From: JAGORM01 sp050255815
GTDB lineage: Bacteria; Patescibacteriota; Microgenomatia; Levybacterales; GWA1-39-11
Assembly (NCBI GenBank): GCA_050255815.1
Contig: JBLMVJ010000024.1
Coordinates: 1 to 6,030, forward strand
DNA length: 6,030 nt
Direction: 5' to 3'
A program made the translations under genes and the position numbers. The notes beneath the pieces are model-generated. The model was not told the DNA's origin. It worked only from the letters and a program-made list of their open reading frames with translations, and did not search any database. Shown here in pieces: positions 1 through 6,030 of the stretch (its first letter is position 1; every line of letters begins with the position of its first letter).

Positions 1-570
1 CTCCCTCTTTACTAGCAAAAAGGAGCCGGCAAGTGCATCTATCTCATGGGTTTTTGATAAATCCAGGTACGTCATGTTGTATCCGGCAACCAGTTTGCTT
101 TTTGGAAGCATTTTTGAAAGCCCGGAAAAATAGGTAAATGAATTCCATGGGGTAGGAAACCCCCTATGGCATGAGTCATCCAGTTCCCCATTTGGCAAAA
201 ATACGGCAGGGGTTGCCGTACCCGCATCCGGATGTTCTTTCAGGAAATCTATGATACCGTCTATAGTTTCCTCCTCAACTATCACATCAGGATTTAAAAA
301 TAACACATACTCTCCTGAAGATTTTTTAACCCCTACATTATTCCCTTTTGAAAAGCCTAAATTTGCATCATTAAAAATATAGATCAGGTTCTTATGCTTC
401 TCCCGGAGTTTCTGTACTACTTTTTCAGTTTCATGATTGGGGCTGTTGTCAGAAATGATCATCTCAAAAGAATACTTCTTTATAGTTTTTACTAATGATT
501 CAACCCAAGCCGATATTTCACCTTGCGAATTAAAGGCAACGGTGATTATGGATAGATCTACCTTCTTCAT
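1..570 (-). CDS. GT2 family glycosyltransferase, rhamnosyltransferase-like (3' end outside window)
   Basis: The 190 visible residues form the N-terminal, catalytic GT-A part of a family 2 glycosyltransferase; the frame is open through position 1, so the C-terminus is missing. It reads MKKVDLSIITVAFNS at the start, the usual first beta strand and nucleotide-binding turn. Next come IISDNSPN (residues 38-45), NLGFSKGNNVG (70-80, the typical N-x-GF-x-x-GNN segment) and FLNPDV (91-96), where NPD stands in for the DXD metal/nucleotide-sugar site. IDALAGSFLLVKRE at 177-190 matches the acceptor-side GA-F-L-R-E segment of WbbL-like enzymes. It should act in the cytosol or at the inner membrane face, adding a sugar, possibly rhamnose, from a nucleotide donor to a lipid-linked glycan. 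The ATG at 568-570 fits because the catalytic fold begins at once; no Shine-Dalgarno is visible and a repeat array ends 10 bp upstream. Family assignment is firm; the sugar is not known. Confidence 0.9.
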   Translation of the reverse strand, partial: MKKVDLSIITVAFNSQGEISAWVESLVKTIKKYSFEMIISDNSPNHETEKVVQKLREKHKNLIYIFNDANLGFSKGNNVGVKKSSGEYVLFLNPDVIVEEETIDGIIDFLKEHPDAGTATPAVFLPNGELDDSCHRGFPTPWNSFTYFSGLSKMLPKSKLVAGYNMTYLDLSKTHEIDALAGSFLLVKRE

Positions 571-580
571 ACTTTAAAGA

Positions 581-616
581 GTACCATGGGTATCATGGGT
601 ACCAAGAGTACCATGA
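581..616. repeat. Tandem 9-bp repeat array, four units of GTAYCAWGR
   Basis: The gap between the GT4 and GT2 genes is 52 bp, and 36 bp of it are four perfectly phased 9-mers: GTACCATGG, GTATCATGG, GTACCAAGA, GTACCATGA. The same unit fills the gap at 1803-1880. Position 4 of the unit varies between C and T. In minus-strand RNA, CAUGGUAC (615-608) can pair with GUACCCAUG (602-594) with one bulged base, a small hairpin about 24 nt ahead of the GT2 start. There is no U-tract, so this is not an intrinsic terminator. Its role is unknown: protein-binding site, mRNA structure or selfish microrepeat are all possible. Confidence 0.85.
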
Positions 617-622
617 GCAAAT

Positions 623-1795
623 TCAAATCTCTCGTAATACTTTCCCAAGATTCCTGCCAATCTCCTTCCAGTCATATTTCTTTTCAATAAGCGCTCTGGC
701 TTCTTCAGAAACAGTTTTTCTTAGATCTTGATGGTTAAATAAACGTTCTATCCCTGCAATAAATTCAGGAGCGCTGGCAGCGGGAATATAATGTTTCTCC
801 GGCTGGAACCCCAAGCCTTTCACACGGTCCGGGATTGCTATGATGGGTGTGCCGCAAGAAGCTGCCTCCAGAACTTTAAAGTTAGTCCCCCCGCCAAAAC
901 GGACCGGGAAAATAAAGACATCAGAATCATGGTACAACTTTTTCAGGCTATCTACATATTCAATATTCTGTACTCTGGGGTCATGTATGAGAAAGGGTAA
1001 CTTATCCTGATGTTTCCCTACTACGGTCATTTTTGCTTCCGGCATTTTTAAAAATACTTCATGGTAGAAAAATTTCATAGCATCTATATTAGGGAAGTAC
1101 GCAAAATTTCCTACAAACAGAAGGTTTTTTCCTTTGTCCTGCTTGAACTCATAAGAAAGGTCCGCGGTATCCACACCGTTTGGGATAACCTGAACCGGAG
1201 TTTTTGTCTTTTGTTCTATATACTCTTTTTCTTCAGGAGTCACGGCAAGAACCGTATCCGCCTCCCGGTATGCACGTTCCTCTTCACGGCGGACTTTTTC
1301 AACCTGCTTTTTATAAATAGGGGAAAGGATTTTGCTTTTCGAATGAGCAAGGTCATAGTACAGCATGTGCTCTATGTTCTCTGTCCCAAAAATTTGCTTT
1401 ACGCCCATTTTCCGTAAAACTTCTGAGATATAAAAGGCAGTATAGAAGGACTCAAAAATGATACTGTCAATTTTTTCTTTTGCACACACATTATTCAATT
1501 CATCAGCTACAGTTTCTTCAAAATATAAATGTTTAAAAACAGAACCGGAGGAAACCAGGGACTTACCAAAAGCAGCAGGGTTTTTTGGTTTGCGCGGATG
1601 GGTAAAAATCTTTGATATCCCTATCTCTTCCAGTTTCTCATTTTGGGAAACTTCATATGACGGGCGGGTAAAAGAATAGAGGAGGATTTCAATATCTGCT
1701 GATTTTACAAACTTCATCAGATGGTATGCCCTGCTTTTCCCTCCGCTGTTTATGGGGTAGGGAAAATCATAAGTAACAAATAGAATCTTCTGCAT
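623..1795 (-). CDS. GT4 family glycosyltransferase (GT-B fold, group 1)
   Basis: This complete 390-residue protein has the usual length of a GT4 enzyme. The N-terminal Rossmann domain opens with ILFVTYDFPYPINSGGKSR (residues 4-22), where the GG-x-x-R loop binds donor or acceptor phosphate, and carries TENIEH at 138-143. The C-terminal domain begins after PNGVD (205-209) with NLLFVGNFAYFPN (224-236). Its donor-binding segment, GGGTNFKVLEAASCGTP (301-317), retains the second Glu (E310) of the E-x7-E motif, while the first is Gly, as in many GGGTR-x-K-type relatives. There is no signal peptide or membrane span, so it should work at the cytosolic face on a nucleotide-sugar donor and a lipid-linked acceptor. 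It lies 85 bp after the GT39-like gene, a gap almost wholly occupied by repeats, and no Shine-Dalgarno is visible before the ATG at 1793-1795. The start is supported by the conserved strand directly after it. It ends in TGA. Sugar and linkage cannot be told. Confidence 0.93.
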   Translation of the reverse strand: MQKILFVTYDFPYPINSGGKSRAYHLMKFVKSADIEILLYSFTRPSYEVSQNEKLEEIGISKIFTHPRKPKNPAAFGKSLVSSGSVFKHLYFEETVADELNNVCAKEKIDSIIFESFYTAFYISEVLRKMGVKQIFGTENIEHMLYYDLAHSKSKILSPIYKKQVEKVRREEERAYREADTVLAVTPEEKEYIEQKTKTPVQVIPNGVDTADLSYEFKQDKGKNLLFVGNFAYFPNIDAMKFFYHEVFLKMPEAKMTVVGKHQDKLPFLIHDPRVQNIEYVDSLKKLYHDSDVFIFPVRFGGGTNFKVLEAASCGTPIIAIPDRVKGLGFQPEKHYIPAASAPEFIAGIERLFNHQDLRKTVSEEARALIEKKYDWKEIGRNLGKVLREI

Positions 1796-1802
1796 AATTT
1801 AT

Positions 1803-1880
1803 GAGTATCAAGTGTACCAAGGGTATCATGGGTATCAAAAGCTCTTGATACTATTGGTACTTTTGATACTCTTGGTACCC
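1803..1880. repeat. Inverted pair of 9-bp tandem arrays forming a 39+39 bp imperfect palindrome
   Basis: On the plus strand, four direct units (GTATCAAGT, GTACCAAGG, GTATCATGG, GTATCAAAA; 1805-1840) are followed, around an AGCT centre at 1840-1843, by four units in inverted orientation (TCTTGATAC, TATTGGTAC, TTTTGATAC, TCTTGGTAC; 1843-1878). Position x pairs with 3683 minus x. Of 39 possible pairs, 28 are Watson-Crick, and in the minus-strand transcript three more become G-U. The innermost ten positions (1832-1841 with 1842-1851) are contiguous. The structure abuts the stop codon of the GT39-like gene and ends 7 bp before the GT4 start. It has no trailing U-tract. A role in RNA stability, translation control or protein binding is inference. 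Confidence 0.88.
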
Positions 1881-3338
1881 TTACAACGTTAGTATTAATA
1901 CTTCAGGCGATGAGTAGTACCTCTTGAACTGTTTACCTAGTCCCTCGAAATCATTTTTTGTTGGCGTGGGGATTACTATGTGCGTTGCGCCCATCTGCTT
2001 CAGCTCTTCTGCCCCTTTTTCCCATGCCGGCCATCCTTTTCTATTTATATAGTACAAAAATGAAGTATCCCCGTCATTTGCCGCAATTACCTTTGCGTCC
2101 TTTGGCAAAACCCTGTCTGCAATTTTCCCCGCGGTGACCAACCCCATGTTGTTAATATTGAAATAATCCCTTACATAGTACCAGGAGAAAAACAGAGTAA
2201 AAGCAGTAATAAGACCCAATGATGCAAAGGCAACCAGTGTGTTTATCCCCAGGTTTCTCCCTATCAGGGACGGCAGACGGAGGAGGTATGATGCACCACG
2301 GCCTAAGAATATGCAAAGCGTAGGCAAAATTAAAATCTGGTAGTAATCATGCTGTACGTTTCCCCGGGCAATAACGGTCACATACAGGAGTGAAGAGACT
2401 AAAAATGCAATAAATAATCCATAATCCTTTTCATCCTGTTTGAAAAACCCTAAAAATAAAAGGACCAGGCCAAAATATCCCAGCATTAATTTTCCTATCC
2501 GTTCTGCAAAAATCCAGTAAAAGTATGCACCGGTGAACCTGATGTTTCCGCCATTAAATAACCAGCCGGATACCGGAATTCCTTCCGGGTACTGGGTGAT
2601 CCACGCACGCCAAAAAACCAGGGGAACTATTGCAAGTGCTGCAAACACATAAAGCTGCCATTTTTTGAACATACCCAACCCAAACTCCTTCCATGCTATG
2701 TACAGCATGGGCAGGGTAAAAAAGAGCGCAAAAGGTTTCAGAAGAAATGAACCGGCAGTAAACAATATGGAAAGGGCTAGATATACATAGGTTTTCGGGT
2801 TTTTCTTCTCCTTAAGCCTGTCACAAAAAAGATCAAAAAAATAAATACCGCCTAGAATAGCAGCTGCCATAGAAGGGTCCGGCAAAATAACTCTCCCGTA
2901 ATAGAGAGAATACGGCAAGACTGCAAAGAAAAAGGCTGCAAAAAGCGCGCTGAGGCTATCCAGCCGTTTTTTTACTATAAGGAAGATAAAAGTTGTTGAG
3001 ACAAGCGTAGCAGCAACAGATAGGAGTCTTCCCCACTCCTCTAGCGTAAGTTTTCCTACTGTCTTAAAAAGTTCTACCTGGAAAAAATTAAAAATAGGGA
3101 ATTCTACAAAACGGTACCCTTCCGGATTATCTTTTCCTGATTGGATATTTGAGATATCAAAATATTTAGGATGCAGCAGGTCTACCCCCTGTTCCACATA
3201 CACTTTGGAGACTGCGCTGGTGTCTGCCTGGCGGAAGGCGTGCCAGTCACCTATGGGATTATTTATTCTATAGAGGCGTAACAGAAATGCGGCTAGCAGT
3301 ATGCAAGAAAAAATTCCTAATACAATCTTTTTTTTCAT
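1881..3338 (-). CDS. GT-C membrane glycosyltransferase, GT39/PMT_2-like
   Basis: This complete 485-residue, strongly hydrophobic protein has many membrane helices and a soluble C-terminal tail from about residue 395. Helix 1 (about 5-21) follows MKKK and is followed by an outer loop with DWHAFRQADT (31-40). That acidic/His first-loop motif is typical of GT39-like PMT_2 proteins, and D31 or D39 may be catalytic. Further family marks are EFP (79-81), GRVILPDPS (148-156) and QHDYYQ (329-334). The tail has an LYYINRKGW stretch (438-446) and GATHIVIP (450-457), a pattern seen in such enzymes. It is expected to transfer a sugar from a polyprenyl-phosphate donor on the outer face of the membrane. 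The ATG at 3336-3338 overlaps the upstream TGA as ATGA, and no Shine-Dalgarno is seen, so translational coupling to the fusion gene is likely. An A8 run directly after the start is a possible slippage site. Donor and acceptor are unknown. Confidence 0.88.
   Translation of the reverse strand: MKKKIVLGIFSCILLAAFLLRLYRINNPIGDWHAFRQADTSAVSKVYVEQGVDLLHPKYFDISNIQSGKDNPEGYRFVEFPIFNFFQVELFKTVGKLTLEEWGRLLSVAATLVSTTFIFLIVKKRLDSLSALFAAFFFAVLPYSLYYGRVILPDPSMAAAILGGIYFFDLFCDRLKEKKNPKTYVYLALSILFTAGSFLLKPFALFFTLPMLYIAWKEFGLGMFKKWQLYVFAALAIVPLVFWRAWITQYPEGIPVSGWLFNGGNIRFTGAYFYWIFAERIGKLMLGYFGLVLLFLGFFKQDEKDYGLFIAFLVSSLLYVTVIARGNVQHDYYQILILPTLCIFLGRGASYLLRLPSLIGRNLGINTLVAFASLGLITAFTLFFSWYYVRDYFNINNMGLVTAGKIADRVLPKDAKVIAANDGDTSFLYYINRKGWPAWEKGAEELKQMGATHIVIPTPTKNDFEGLGKQFKRYYSSPEVLILTL
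3335..3338 (-). promoter_or_regulatory. ATGA stop/start overlap (translational coupling)
   Basis: The fusion gene ends in TGA at 3337-3335 and the GT39-like gene begins with ATG at 3338-3336, sharing ATGA. The sequence before it (GATGAAATAAATAA) has no purine-rich Shine-Dalgarno, so re-initiation by ribosomes ending the upstream gene is the simplest way to start translation. The two membrane proteins are thus expected to be made together and in linked amounts. Confidence 0.8.
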
Positions 3339-6030
3339 TTATTTATTTCATCAACTTTGCGTACGTACATGTTCTTATCAAACGTAAAGATAAAGACATG
3401 TTTTACCTCAGGCGGTGTTCCCGCTGCTAGTGCTTCCGCCTCTGCCTTATCTTTTACCAGAAATGTATGGACGCTCTTAGCACTGTTTACAAAGTAAACC
3501 GCATCAGGAAGGCCTACCGGAAAAATGTACGCCTCACCTATTTTAGTAGGCACATTATAGAAATACAGGTTGGTCTCATTTTTGATATCATATTCTATCC
3601 TAAACCGCGCCAGGGTATCATAGGTGATCCGGGACGCCTGCTCCCAGTAACTCCCGGCCATCTGTAAACCGTTGTAACAGGCTGCAGCAACCACCATAAG
3701 AAGCACTGCATAAACATATACCCCTTCCTTCTTTTTCTCAAATCGTTCCAATACTTTCTCAGACAGCACGGTGAGAATTACTACAAAGCCAAATGATCCC
3801 AGATAAATATAGCGCAAGGTAATGTTGCCCAATGGAAGGTACGGCAGCAAACCTATAGCAGAGAATAGCAGACCAAAAAGGATTAGGCGGGAAGACTTTG
3901 GCAGATGGATTTTTTCCCTCTGCTCCAGCGCAAACCCTGCAATAAATGCTAAGACAAAAAAGCCAATTACACTTATGATGAGCGTATAAGATTTCAGGCT
4001 GTCCCGCAGGAAATTATAGACCGCCAGAGCATTTTCTCCGGAGAAGAACATCATCACATATCCTACGTAGTTGCCCAGGGAGTTAGGGATAATCTTTGCA
4101 AGGTTATAATTATAATCACCCGAAAAACCTGCAGCGCCCGCGTGGGACCGTATTAACAGATAAAGGCCAATAATTGCAGCATCTACCGCATAGGGAAATA
4201 CACTCACCAGTTTTGAAGTCCTAAGTGATTTTTTCACAAAGAAAAAGTCCAGCAAAAATACCAGACCTATAAACACCACCGCATTCTCATAGGAAAATAC
4301 CGCCAAGATAAAACTCAGGAATGCCAGAATATGAAAAATGATATTTTTAGATATACGCGCTTTATAAAATGCAAGAAGCCCCAGCATAATAAACAGGGAA
4401 GAAAGCGTGGTAGAAATGGTTGCCATCCAGAATAGGTTCTGGGAATGGGCAGGGATAAAGGAAAAAAGAAGGGTCCCCAGGAACGCAAGCTTTTTCTTCT
4501 GAAAAATAATATAGAGCAGGAAATAGACACAAACAGAAACGCCAAAATTCAAAAACAGGTTCACTACATGATAAGCAATAGAATTAACAGAGAAGAATGT
4601 ATAAAGAATAAAGATTAAGAGTTTATCAATAGGCCGGAGGAAAAAGCCCTGCGCGTCTACAAAATTCATTACCAGTGTCCGTATATCTGATTTTGCTGCC
4701 CAATGGAGCCAGGTAAAATCATCCCCCACAAAATAATAGGAGAAAGAATTACCCAGATAGATAAAGAAGGCAATAAGAAGATAGATAAGAATAAACACCT
4801 GGGAGGTAAGTATTTTTATAATTTCCTTTATATAATTAATTTTTTCCTTCCCGTAGAGCGCTACGCCGCCTGCCCCTACCCCCAAAAGCAGCCACATGCT
4901 TTCCGCAACTTTAGACGCTTCAAATACGTCTATCAGAACCGCATTTATAGCTAAACCTATTACTCCTGCAGATAATCCCAGAGCAAAGGACTTTTCAAAT
5001 GATAAAGGCCCTTTATTCTTTTTTACATAAATGTACCAGACCATGAAGAATGAGAAGAAACTCAAGAAACCTAACGCCCCTGTTTCTCCCAGCGCGCGAA
5101 GAAAACTATTATCTGATGCCAGGGTAATCATTGCATATCCGCTGCCAAATAAGGGATCCCGCATAAAGGCTCCCCAGGAAACCGGCCATTCACCCTGAAA
5201 ACGGGTGGTAAAAGAAATGTCATATACTAAGGCACGTTTTATCAGAAAGTTCCCCTGCTCATTAGAAATCTCAACCGCGCCAAATTTGTAGCGTCCTTTA
5301 TCCTGCAAAGAAAGTTTTGGGGATTTTTTTAAAAGTGCTGAAGAAGTTGATTCTCCTGCGCCGGGCAGGGTAATATAGCTGGAACCGGTTGGAAGGGCTT
5401 GGGTGGGCGGAGGGGCTTCTACTATCACCGGCTCTTTTGAGATTTTATTTTTCAACTCCTGCGGCAGGGTATTCAGGGCCTCACCTACTACCTGCCCGCT
5501 GCTATTTACTACAATATTGGTAAACCGCAGTGTCTGGGCAAAACGCTGCAACACACTGGCGCTGGAAGTAAATAGTAAAAATAGGGATACAATCAAAACC
5601 GGAATAATAAACCATTTGCGCTTTATAAAACAGAGGGCAAAAATAACAGCAATCAAATATGCCACAAAAGAAATCCGTGAGGAAGTAAGAATAAGCACAT
5701 ACACCAGACCTGTTCCTAATAGGGCAAGAAACACCCGTTTTATCCAGCTTTTTATAGCAAATGCCACGGAGAATAAAAGCGGGATAACCATTACCAGATA
5801 TGCGGACAGGTCATAGTGCCCGCCAAATAATGCAGTAATCCTTCCGTCTATTGGCAAACACAGCGGTATTCCTTTTGCAAACTCTTCATTTGTGGTCTGG
5901 AAGGAAGGAAAACAGAATGAGTATTTTTCAAAAAAAGCAGGAAAAGCTGACCAAACATTTATATAATACCGCTGCCCCATCCCATACAGGAAAGTAATAA
6001 CACCTGCAGCAACCAGAAACCAAAATACCG
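3335..6030 (-). CDS. O-antigen ligase/polymerase-like protein fused to a TMTC-like GT-C glycosyltransferase (5' end outside window)
   Basis: The frame stays open to the right edge. An ATG at 5980 exists, but 16 residues before it read as a membrane helix (VFWFLVAAGVITFLYG), so that Met is probably internal and the true start lies outside. Numbering from it gives 881 residues. Residues 1-375 resemble the Wzy_C/WaaL family: GRITALFGGHYDLSAYL (46-62), LILTSSRISF (96-105), a long outer loop (about 140-290) with a proline-rich stretch near 189-197, then SDNSFLRALGETGALGF (289-305), where Asp replaces the His common in WaaL. After a basic cytosolic linker (376-393) a second multi-helix unit starts. 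It has VGDDFTW (418-424) in its first outer loop, FLRPIDK (437-443), IAYHVVNLFLN (468-478), FIPAHSQNLFW (508-518), SYEN (563-566) and TLRYIYLGSFGF (721-732). This order matches the TMTC-type GT-C layout without TPRs. Residues 780-881 are soluble. It likely joins outer-face sugar transfer with glycan polymerisation or ligation; the fusion is seen, the coupling is inferred. Confidence 0.82.
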   Translation of the reverse strand, partial: VFWFLVAAGVITFLYGMGQRYYINVWSAFPAFFEKYSFCFPSFQTTNEEFAKGIPLCLPIDGRITALFGGHYDLSAYLVMVIPLLFSVAFAIKSWIKRVFLALLGTGLVYVLILTSSRISFVAYLIAVIFALCFIKRKWFIIPVLIVSLFLLFTSSASVLQRFAQTLRFTNIVVNSSGQVVGEALNTLPQELKNKISKEPVIVEAPPPTQALPTGSSYITLPGAGESTSSALLKKSPKLSLQDKGRYKFGAVEISNEQGNFLIKRALVYDISFTTRFQGEWPVSWGAFMRDPLFGSGYAMITLASDNSFLRALGETGALGFLSFFSFFMVWYIYVKKNKGPLSFEKSFALGLSAGVIGLAINAVLIDVFEASKVAESMWLLLGVGAGGVALYGKEKINYIKEIIKILTSQVFILIYLLIAFFIYLGNSFSYYFVGDDFTWLHWAAKSDIRTLVMNFVDAQGFFLRPIDKLLIFILYTFFSVNSIAYHVVNLFLNFGVSVCVYFLLYIIFQKKKLAFLGTLLFSFIPAHSQNLFWMATISTTLSSLFIMLGLLAFYKARISKNIIFHILAFLSFILAVFSYENAVVFIGLVFLLDFFFVKKSLRTSKLVSVFPYAVDAAIIGLYLLIRSHAGAAGFSGDYNYNLAKIIPNSLGNYVGYVMMFFSGENALAVYNFLRDSLKSYTLIISVIGFFVLAFIAGFALEQREKIHLPKSSRLILFGLLFSAIGLLPYLPLGNITLRYIYLGSFGFVVILTVLSEKVLERFEKKKEGVYVYAVLLMVVAAACYNGLQMAGSYWEQASRITYDTLARFRIEYDIKNETNLYFYNVPTKIGEAYIFPVGLPDAVYFVNSAKSVHTFLVKDKAEAEALAAGTPPEVKHVFIFTFDKNMYVRKVDEINK

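Noticed and set aside
1803..1880. Rho-independent terminator after the GT39-like gene
   Set aside because: The palindrome is long but has many mismatches in minus-strand RNA, and the bases that follow (CATAAATTATG) are not a U-tract and run straight into the next start codon.
581..1880. CRISPR array
   Set aside because: The units are 9 bp, directly adjacent and degenerate, with no unique spacers.
1796..1880. Sigma-70-type promoter before the GT4 gene
   Set aside because: TTGATA- and GATACT-like strings occur, but they are part of the repeat units and no pair has convincing spacing and distance to the start codon.
4315..4545. 76-codon minus-strand frame
   Set aside because: It is an out-of-frame shadow within the GT-C half of the fusion gene, with no motif or ribosome site.
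4814..4860. Frameshift artefact creating the fusion
   Set aside because: Both halves lie in one continuous frame through the linker with normal family motifs on each side. An indel would need a second compensating one, and only a lost stop codon could mimic a fusion.
5403..5816. 137-codon plus-strand open frame, and similar plus-strand frames at 791-1000, 1061-1417, 1458-1679, 3467-3667 and 4703-4954
   Set aside because: Each lies inside a well-supported minus-strand gene, shows no recognisable motif or start context, and reads as the complement of membrane or GT coding sequence.
5978..5980. ATG as the true start of the fusion protein
   Set aside because: The frame continues upstream without a stop to the edge and encodes a hydrophobic helix. 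A start at 5980 would cut the O-antigen ligase-like half short of its earlier helices, so the gene is treated as 5'-partial.

Overview
All four recognisable genes are encoded on the minus strand, so transcription runs from the right edge to the left edge. Every one looks like an enzyme of surface-glycan assembly. In transcription order they are: (1) a large, 5'-truncated membrane protein (6030 to 3335) in which an O-antigen ligase/polymerase-like half is joined in frame to a GT-C, TMTC-like glycosyltransferase half; (2) a second GT-C enzyme of the GT39/PMT_2 kind (3338 to 1881), joined to the first by an ATGA stop/start overlap; (3) a cytosolic GT4, GT-B-fold glycosyltransferase (1795 to 623); (4) a GT2, GT-A-fold, rhamnosyltransferase-like enzyme (570 to beyond position 1). 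The window is therefore an internal slice of a longer polysaccharide or glycoprotein-glycan cluster, open at both ends.

A plausible division of labour is as follows. The GT2 and GT4 enzymes add sugars from nucleotide donors to a lipid-linked glycan on the cytosolic face. The two GT-C modules add sugars from polyprenyl-phosphate donors on the outer face. The O-antigen ligase-like half polymerises the glycan or transfers it to its final acceptor. This is inferred from family membership; substrates cannot be read from the sequence.

The two real gaps between genes (571-622 and 1796-1880) are almost filled by degenerate 9-bp tandem repeats of unit GTAYCAWGR. In the larger gap, four units face four inverted units, giving a 39+39 bp imperfect palindrome that begins right after a stop codon and ends 7 bp before the next start codon. 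This is the most unusual non-coding feature here. No classical promoter, intrinsic terminator, tRNA, rRNA, CRISPR array or insertion sequence was seen.

The organism is bacterial, with GC content in the low 40s percent by eye. UGA acts as a normal stop, ending two of the three genes whose 3' ends are visible. None of the three visible start codons has a clear Shine-Dalgarno sequence. These traits, with GT-C-rich glycan clusters, would fit an uncultivated lineage such as Patescibacteria/CPR (Microgenomates-like), but this is a low-confidence inference without any marker gene.
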